In this document: positions 59,684 to 64,000 of the stretch, piece after piece | Position numbering within the stretch: the stretch's first letter is position 1 | Layout: each line of letters begins with the position of its first letter | Assembly (NCBI RefSeq): GCF_001667885.1 | Contig: NZ_LZJW01000075.1 | Coordinates: 124,001-188,000, forward strand | Length of the DNA stretch: 64,000 bases | Direction of reading: 5' to 3' | DNA from: Mycobacterium scrofulaceum | Lineage (GTDB): Bacteria > Actinomycetota > Actinomycetes > Mycobacteriales > Mycobacteriaceae | The notes under the pieces: generated by a model | The model's database searches: none | Told to the model about the DNA's origin: nothing | What the model saw: only the letters and a program-made list of their open reading frames with translations | Made by a program: the position numbers and the translations under genes

Positions 59684-60861
59684 TAGCTCCTCGGCAGTTT
59701 CAGCACGTTGGATCCCAGGAAGTTCAGGATCATCTCCTGGCTGACCGGCGCGATCTTCATCAGCCGGGCCTCACGGAAGTAGCGAGTGATGTGGTACTCC
59801 TCCGCGTAGCCCATGCCGCCGTGCGTTTGCAGCGCCCGGTCCGCGGCGGTGAACCCGGCGTCGGCGCACAGGTACTTCGCGGTATTCGCCTCGCGCCCAC
59901 AGGGTTTGCCGTTGTCGTACAACCAGGTGGCCTTGCGCAGCATCAACTCGGCGGCGTCGAGGCGGGCCAGCGAGTCGGCGAGCGGGAACTGCAGCCCCTG
60001 GTTCATGCCGATGGGCCGCCCGAAGACCTCACGCTCGTTGCCGTACTTCACCGCCTTGTCCAGCGCCACCCGACCGATGCCCAGCGCTTCGGCGGCGATC
60101 AGCATCCGCTCCGGATTCAGCCCATCGAGGATGTACTGAAAACCCTTGCCCTCCTCGCCGATTCGATCCTCGACCGGCACCTCGAGGTTGTCGATGAACA
60201 ATTCGTTGGAGCTGACGGCGTTGCGGCCCATCTTGCGGATGGGGCGGATGTCGACCCTGCTGCGGTCGAGGTCGGTGATGAACAGCGTCATCCCGTCGGT
60301 CTTCTTGGTCACTTCGTCATAGCTTTGGGTGCGGGTGAGCAGCAGGATCTTTTCGGACTCCATGGCTTTGGAGATCCACACCTTGCGGCCGTTGACGATG
60401 TAGCGGTCGCCGTCGCGTTTGGCGAAGGTGGTGATGCGCGACGTGTCGAGCCCCGCGCCCGGTTCGGTCACGCCGAAGCAGACGTGCACCTGGCCGGTCG
60501 CGACCTTCGGCAGCGTGCGCGCCTTGAGCTCGTCGGAGCCGTGCACCACCACGGGTTGCATGCCGAAGATCGACAGGTGGATCGCGCTCGCGGCGTTCAT
60601 CGCCCCACCGGATTTCGCGACCTCTTCCAGCAGGATGGTGGCTTCGGTGATCCCCAGGCCATGGCCGCCGTACTCGGTAGGAATCGTCATGCCCAGCCAG
60701 CCGCCGTCGGCGATGGCCTCGTAGAACTCGGTCGGGAATTCGTGCGCCTGGTCTTTTTCCATCCAGTACTGGTCGTCGAACTTGCGCGCCAACTCGGCGA
60801 CCGACCGGCGGATCAATTCCTGGTCGTCGGTCAGCTCAAAGTTCATTCCGGCGCCGGGCAC
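59680..60861 (-). CDS. Acyl-CoA dehydrogenase (FadE)
   Basis: A 393-residue acyl-CoA dehydrogenase. FAD-site segments are VCFGVTEPGAGLDTSRITTFA and VWISKAMESEKILLL. The catalytic base is probably the glutamate in GLNPERMLIAAEALG, which aligns with the isovaleryl-CoA-dehydrogenase position; the MCAD-type EGT glutamate is absent. The C-terminus has GGMGYAEEYHITRYFREAR. It is a single-chain homotetramer type, unlike the pair at 35953-38110. GTG 60861 fits the GAGGAG ribosome site; ATG 60846 is an alternative. Confidence 0.92.
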   Translation of the reverse strand: MPGAGMNFELTDDQELIRRSVAELARKFDDQYWMEKDQAHEFPTEFYEAIADGGWLGMTIPTEYGGHGLGITEATILLEEVAKSGGAMNAASAIHLSIFGMQPVVVHGSDELKARTLPKVATGQVHVCFGVTEPGAGLDTSRITTFAKRDGDRYIVNGRKVWISKAMESEKILLLTRTQSYDEVTKKTDGMTLFITDLDRSRVDIRPIRKMGRNAVSSNELFIDNLEVPVEDRIGEEGKGFQYILDGLNPERMLIAAEALGIGRVALDKAVKYGNEREVFGRPIGMNQGLQFPLADSLARLDAAELMLRKATWLYDNGKPCGREANTAKYLCADAGFTAADRALQTHGGMGYAEEYHITRYFREARLMKIAPVSQEMILNFLGSNVLKLPRSY

Positions 60862-60979
60862 TGCTGGATCTCCTCTTCATTGCCGACGGCGAGATTGCCG
60901 TAGTGGTCGTGAATCTGCCGAAATCGCGACCCGCACCGCAATCTCGACGCAGCGCACCCAGCCCGAGCCGGCGGCGCCG

Positions 60980-62284
60980 TCAATCCTTGTTGCCGCTAAG
61001 GGCCTTGGCGTTGGCCGCGAACTCCGCGAAGGACGAGCCCCCTCTGGAGTCCTTGTCGTGGCCCTTTGCCTTGATCGACACGTCGTGCCCCTCGGCGGCC
61101 TTGCGCAGCGCGCCGACCGTCGCCTGTTCGCGCGATATGTGGGTGAACGGGTCGAACGAGTACCAGCGCATCGCGTTCTCGTGCGTCATCTTGTTGATCT
61201 CGTCGTCGGGAACGTTGTTGAGGGACAACACATCCCAGAGCTCTTCGGGCGCCCCCGGCCACATCGAGTCGCTGTGCGGGTAGTCGGCCTCCCAGCAGAT
61301 GTTGTCGATGCCGATCATGTTGCGCAGCGCCACACCGACCTTGTCGCTGATGAAGCACGTCAGGAAGTGGTCGCGGAAGACCTCGCTGGGCAGCTTGCCC
61401 TTGAAGTTCTGGTGCGTCCACGCGGAGTGCATCTCATAGGTCCGGTCGGCGCGCTCCAGGAAGTAGGGGATCCAGCCGGTTCCGCCCTCGGACAGCGCGA
61501 TTTTCAGGTCCGGGTACTCCTTGATCGGCCGCGACCACAACAGATCCGCGGCGGCCTGCACGATGTTCATCGGCTGCAGCGTGATCATCACGTCCATCGG
61601 CGCATCCGGCGCGGTGATGGCCAACCGGCCCGAGGAACCGATGTGCACGTTCATCACGGTGTCGGTCTCCACCAGCGCCTTCCACAGCGGGTTCCAGTAC
61701 TCGTCGTGGAAGCTGGGATAACCCATCGCGGCCGGGTTTTCGGTGAAGGTCAGCGCGTGCACGCCCTTCTTCGACACCCGGCGCACCTCGGCGGCGCACG
61801 CCTCGGCATCCCAGATCACCGGGATGGCCATCGGGATGAACCGTGCGGGATAGGCGCCGCACCACTCGTCGATGTGCCAGTCGTTGTACGCCTGCACCAG
61901 CGCGATCGAGAAGTCACTGTCGTCGGTGGCGAAGAGCCGCCCGGCGAAGCCCGGGAAGGACGGGAAGCAAATCGAGGCCAGGATGCCGCCGGCGTTCATG
62001 TCCTTGACGCGCTCGTCGACGTTGTAACAGCCCGGGCGGATCTCGTCGAGCCCCGTCGGCTCGATGCCGTACTCCTCCTTCGGCCGGCCGGCAACCGCGT
62101 TGAGGGCGACGTTGGGGATGACGGTGTCGCGGAACTTCCACATGTCCGAACCGTCGGCGTTGTGCACCAGCCGCGGCGCGTCGTCCTGGTACTTCTTCGG
62201 CAAATGGTTCTTGAACATGTCCGGCGGCTCGACGGTGTGGTCGTCGACGCTGATCAGGATCATGTCTTCTTTGTTCATGGCCAT
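60980..62284 (-). CDS. Amidohydrolase-2 family metal-dependent hydrolase
   Basis: A 434-residue member of the amidohydrolase-related family. The N-terminal motif is LISVDDHTVEPPDMFKNHLP and the C-terminal one WEADYPHSDSMWPGA, with the aspartate intact. It is longer than the other three in this window, owing to a polar C-terminal tail (KAKGHDKDSRGGSSFAEFAANAKAL). The start is ATG 62284 or 62278. It lies 118 bases upstream of fadE on the same strand and may share its transcript. Confidence 0.88.
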   Translation of the reverse strand: MAMNKEDMILISVDDHTVEPPDMFKNHLPKKYQDDAPRLVHNADGSDMWKFRDTVIPNVALNAVAGRPKEEYGIEPTGLDEIRPGCYNVDERVKDMNAGGILASICFPSFPGFAGRLFATDDSDFSIALVQAYNDWHIDEWCGAYPARFIPMAIPVIWDAEACAAEVRRVSKKGVHALTFTENPAAMGYPSFHDEYWNPLWKALVETDTVMNVHIGSSGRLAITAPDAPMDVMITLQPMNIVQAAADLLWSRPIKEYPDLKIALSEGGTGWIPYFLERADRTYEMHSAWTHQNFKGKLPSEVFRDHFLTCFISDKVGVALRNMIGIDNICWEADYPHSDSMWPGAPEELWDVLSLNNVPDDEINKMTHENAMRWYSFDPFTHISREQATVGALRKAAEGHDVSIKAKGHDKDSRGGSSFAEFAANAKALSGNKD

Positions 62285-62377
62285 TGCCCTTCCGTCGGGT
62301 CCGCCTATTCGGTTCCGCTCCCACGCAGCCTGGGCGAATCGCTGTCCCCTGCCAAGATCACTAAAATGAAAACTATC

Positions 62378-62394
62378 TTCTCGCCAAGCGAGAA
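62378..62394. promoter_or_regulatory. Inverted repeat TTCTCGC-N3-GCGAGAA
   Basis: A perfect 7-bp inverted repeat around CAA, 94 bases upstream of the amidohydrolase start. It uses the same GAGAA/TTCTC words as the shared operator but in the opposite order, so it may be a related site or a leader hairpin. A weak same-order copy (GAAAAC-TAT-CTTCTC) overlaps it at 62368-62382. Confidence 0.4.
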
Positions 62395-62652
62395 TCAACA
62401 TCCAGCCGACGCCATGACCGGCGTTTACCCGCCCGGCCGCGGACGGAAGACGCCCATAACCCGTCGGCCGCGCGGCGAAATGCGCCGAGGTAGCGGGCGT
62501 CGTCGCGGACGAGCCAGGCGCGGCGGCCGACGTTTTGGCTGGCAGGCGGCTGTTTCGGCGGCGGAGTGCGCGCGCGGCGCCGCGACCTGCCGCGTCCCGG
62601 CCCGCCGGCATTGACCGGCCGCCCGATTCGTGCAACTCTATTGGTTAGAAAT

Positions 62653-62667
62653 GAGAATATGATTCTC
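62653..62667. promoter_or_regulatory. Palindrome GAGAAT-N3-ATTCTC, putative operator
   Basis: An exact copy of the core found at 8812 and 38141, 44 bases upstream of the CMD gene at 62712. In all three exact copies the first spacer base is A. Confidence 0.7.
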
Positions 62668-62711
62668 CTTGGCCGAGAGGTGGTCGGGAGGATGGCGAGA
62701 GGGGAGCACGG

Positions 62712-63230
62712 ATGCGGTTGCCGCCGCTGCCGGCCGATCAGTGGGACGAAGCGACCCACCAGGCGCTCTCGGCGATGCGTGATCCGGCCGCCAACAACGC
62801 GCTCAGCACCCTCGCCCACCACCCGGCGCTGGCCAAGGCGTTTCTCCGCTTCAACGTTCACCTGCTGACCTCGTCCACCCTGCCGGCGCGCGTCCGCGAA
62901 CTGGCCATCCTGCGAGTGGCGCATCGTCGCGAGTGCGCCTACGAGTGGTCACACCATGTCCGCATGGCCAAGGACGAAGGGATCACCGACGACCAGATCG
63001 CCGCCGTAGTTAACGGTGCCGGCGACGCGGACGAGTTCGATCGCGCGGTGATCACCGCCGTCGACGAACTAGACGACAAGTCGCGACTGTCCGACGAGAC
63101 CTGGGCCGCTCTCGGCCAGCGCCTCAACGATCAGCAGCGGATGGATTTCGTCTTCACGGTTGGCTGCTACGCCACGCTGGCCATGGCCTTCAACACTTTT
63201 GGCGTCCAGCTTGAGGACGCGAACCACTAA
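62712..63230 (+). CDS. Carboxymuconolactone decarboxylase/AhpD-like protein
   Basis: A 172-residue CMD/AhpD-fold protein. LPARVRELAILRVAHRRECAYEWSHHVRMAKDEGITDDQI is the core, with the E-C-x3-W-S-H-H residues at the AhpD-type active site but only one cysteine there. The C-terminal part is helical (DMDFVFTVGCYATLAMAFNT region). It has a GGGGAG ribosome site and lies 13 bases before a Rieske oxygenase gene, so it may act on the oxygenase product. Confidence 0.87.
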   Translation: MRLPPLPADQWDEATHQALSAMRDPAANNALSTLAHHPALAKAFLRFNVHLLTSSTLPARVRELAILRVAHRRECAYEWSHHVRMAKDEGITDDQIAAVVNGAGDADEFDRAVITAVDELDDKSRLSDETWAALGQRLNDQQRMDFVFTVGCYATLAMAFNTFGVQLEDANH

Positions 63231-63243
63231 GAGAGGGAGAAAG

Positions 63244-64000
63244 GTGCCCCACTTTCCCAAGCCAGCCGCCGGTAGCTGGACAGAGAACTACCCCGAACTC
63301 GGCACGGCGCCTGTCGATTACACCGACTCGATCGATCCGGCGTTCTTCGAGGCCGAGCGCGACGCCGTCTTCAGGAGGACCTGGCTCAATGTCGGCCGGG
63401 TCAATCGCCTACCGCGCACCGGCAGCTACTTCACCAGGGAACTGCCGTCGGCGGGCAAGGGCACCTCGGTGATCATCGTCAAGACCAAGGACGGATCGGT
63501 CAAGGCCTATCACAACGTCTGCCGTCACCGCGGAAACAAGTTGGTGTGGAACGATTTCCCGAACGAGGAGACCTCCGGCACCTGCCGCCAGTTCACCTGC
63601 AAGTACCACGCCTGGCGCTACAGCCTCGACGGCGACCTGACGTTCGTTCAACAGGAAGACGAGTTCTTCAACCTCGACAAGGGCAACTTCGGCCTGGCGC
63701 CGGTCCGATGCGAGGTGTGGGAAGGCTTCATCTTCATCAACTTCGACGACAACGCCGCGCCGCTCGTCGACTACCTCGGCCCGCTGGCCAAGAGCATCGA
63801 GGGCTACCCCTTCGGCGAGATGACCGAGACGTACTCGTACCGGGCCGAGGTCGGCAGCAACTGGAAGCTGTTCATCGACGCGTTCGTCGAGTTCTACCAC
63901 GCGCCGATCCTGCACCAGGGGCAGTACACCAAGGAGGAAGCCGCCAAGATCCAGAAGTACGGCTACGAGGCGCTGCACTACGAGCTGTCCGGACCGCACA
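63244..64000 (+). CDS. Rieske non-heme iron oxygenase, alpha subunit (3' end cut by window)
   Basis: The first 252 residues of an aromatic-ring-hydroxylating dioxygenase-type alpha subunit. The Rieske ligands are in HNVCRHRGNKL (Cys-x-His) and FTCKYHAWRYSLDG (Cys-x2-His). The catalytic iron domain starts at NWKLFIDAFVEFYHAPILH, where the normal motif N-x4-D-x2-E-x-Y-H-x3-H is recognisable, with D and the two His as likely iron ligands. The GTG at 63244 follows GAGAGGGAGAAAGG. It should hydroxylate a ring substrate with electrons from a reductase/ferredoxin. The frame runs open to the window end. Confidence 0.93.
   Translation, partial: MPHFPKPAAGSWTENYPELGTAPVDYTDSIDPAFFEAERDAVFRRTWLNVGRVNRLPRTGSYFTRELPSAGKGTSVIIVKTKDGSVKAYHNVCRHRGNKLVWNDFPNEETSGTCRQFTCKYHAWRYSLDGDLTFVQQEDEFFNLDKGNFGLAPVRCEVWEGFIFINFDDNAAPLVDYLGPLAKSIEGYPFGEMTETYSYRAEVGSNWKLFIDAFVEFYHAPILHQGQYTKEEAAKIQKYGYEALHYELSGPH

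Larger units (their letters stand above)
62285..62711. other. Divergent intergenic region with two palindromes
   Basis: This 427-base gap between the amidohydrolase and CMD genes carries two inverted repeats (62378-62394 and 62653-62667), one near each start. The GC-rich middle (62400-62640) has open frames in several directions but none with a recognisable protein or ribosome site, so no gene is called. Confidence 0.6.

Noticed and set aside
60782..62614. A 610-codon plus-strand open frame opposite the 60980-62284 amidohydrolase
   Set aside because: The minus strand carries the intact metal-site motifs. The plus frame is Arg/Val/His-rich shadow sequence without a ribosome site.
62566..62868. 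A small open frame in the GC-rich middle of the 62.3-62.7 kb gap
   Set aside because: It is arginine/proline-rich, has no ribosome site, and overlaps the real CMD gene in another frame.
1..64000. tRNA or rRNA genes, CRISPR arrays, insertion sequences, integrases or toxin-antitoxin pairs
   Set aside because: None was seen on either strand; no transposase, integrase or regularly spaced repeat motif was found.

Overview
The window is about 64 kb of GC-rich actinobacterial chromosome and is almost certainly from a Mycobacterium, most likely a slow-growing non-tuberculous species. The evidence is a complete yrbEAB-mceABCDEF operon, Mce-associated membrane proteins, an LpqH-like lipoprotein, an MmpS-like protein, many FadD/FadE/EchA/P450 genes, and [3Fe-4S] P450 ferredoxins with the mycobacterial CxxXxxC...CP pattern. 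The first 5.3 kb also matches, from memory, the order Rv0858c (dapC), Rv0857, Rv0856, Rv0855 (far), Rv0854, Rv0853c (kdc/pdc) of M. tuberculosis. No tRNA, rRNA, insertion sequence, CRISPR array or phage gene was seen.

Layout. 1-5.3 kb: conserved core block (aminotransferase, three SRPBCC proteins, acyl-CoA racemase, keto-acid decarboxylase). 5.3-12.7 kb: a Bfd-type ferredoxin, an amidohydrolase/CoA-ligase operon, a lipoprotein, an enoyl-CoA hydratase/MmpS-like pair, a TetR and a P450. 12.7-15.9 kb: an unusual four-gene membrane operon (two related six-helix proteins plus heme-copper-oxidase subunit III-like and IV-like proteins) divergent from a TetR, with a perfect 30-bp palindrome between them. 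15.9-36 kb: an Mce importer operon on the minus strand, flanked by two paralogous pairs of Mce-associated genes and small secreted proteins; inside this span lie a CoA-transferase/aldehyde-dehydrogenase operon and a divergent SDR-ferredoxin-P450 operon. 36-53 kb: a two-subunit acyl-CoA dehydrogenase, CMD and 3-hydroxyisobutyrate-dehydrogenase-like genes, a pair of amidohydrolases, a Rieske protein, an alpha/beta hydrolase, a NuoF-like flavoprotein with its own ferredoxin, an F420-type oxidoreductase, and a DUF35-thiolase fusion operon. 53-57.6 kb: two more P450s, two ferredoxins and a TetR. 57.7-64 kb: a FadE-EchA-FadA beta-oxidation set, a fourth amidohydrolase, and a CMD-Rieske oxygenase operon cut by the window end.

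How it may work together. The gene content suggests import of a hydrophobic compound by Mce, hydroxylation by P450 and Rieske enzymes fed by dedicated ferredoxins and probably by the NuoF-like reductase, oxidation to an acid, CoA activation, beta-oxidation, side-chain or ring cleavage by a DUF35-linked thiolase/aldolase, and hydrolysis by amidohydrolases. The substrate cannot be read from the sequence. The strongest unifying signal is an inverted repeat, GAGAAT-N3-ATTCTC. It is exact at 8812, 38141 and 62653, and imperfect at 31281, 31458, 39784 and 48863. Every copy sits upstream of one of the catabolic operons, which suggests one regulon spread over 54 kb.
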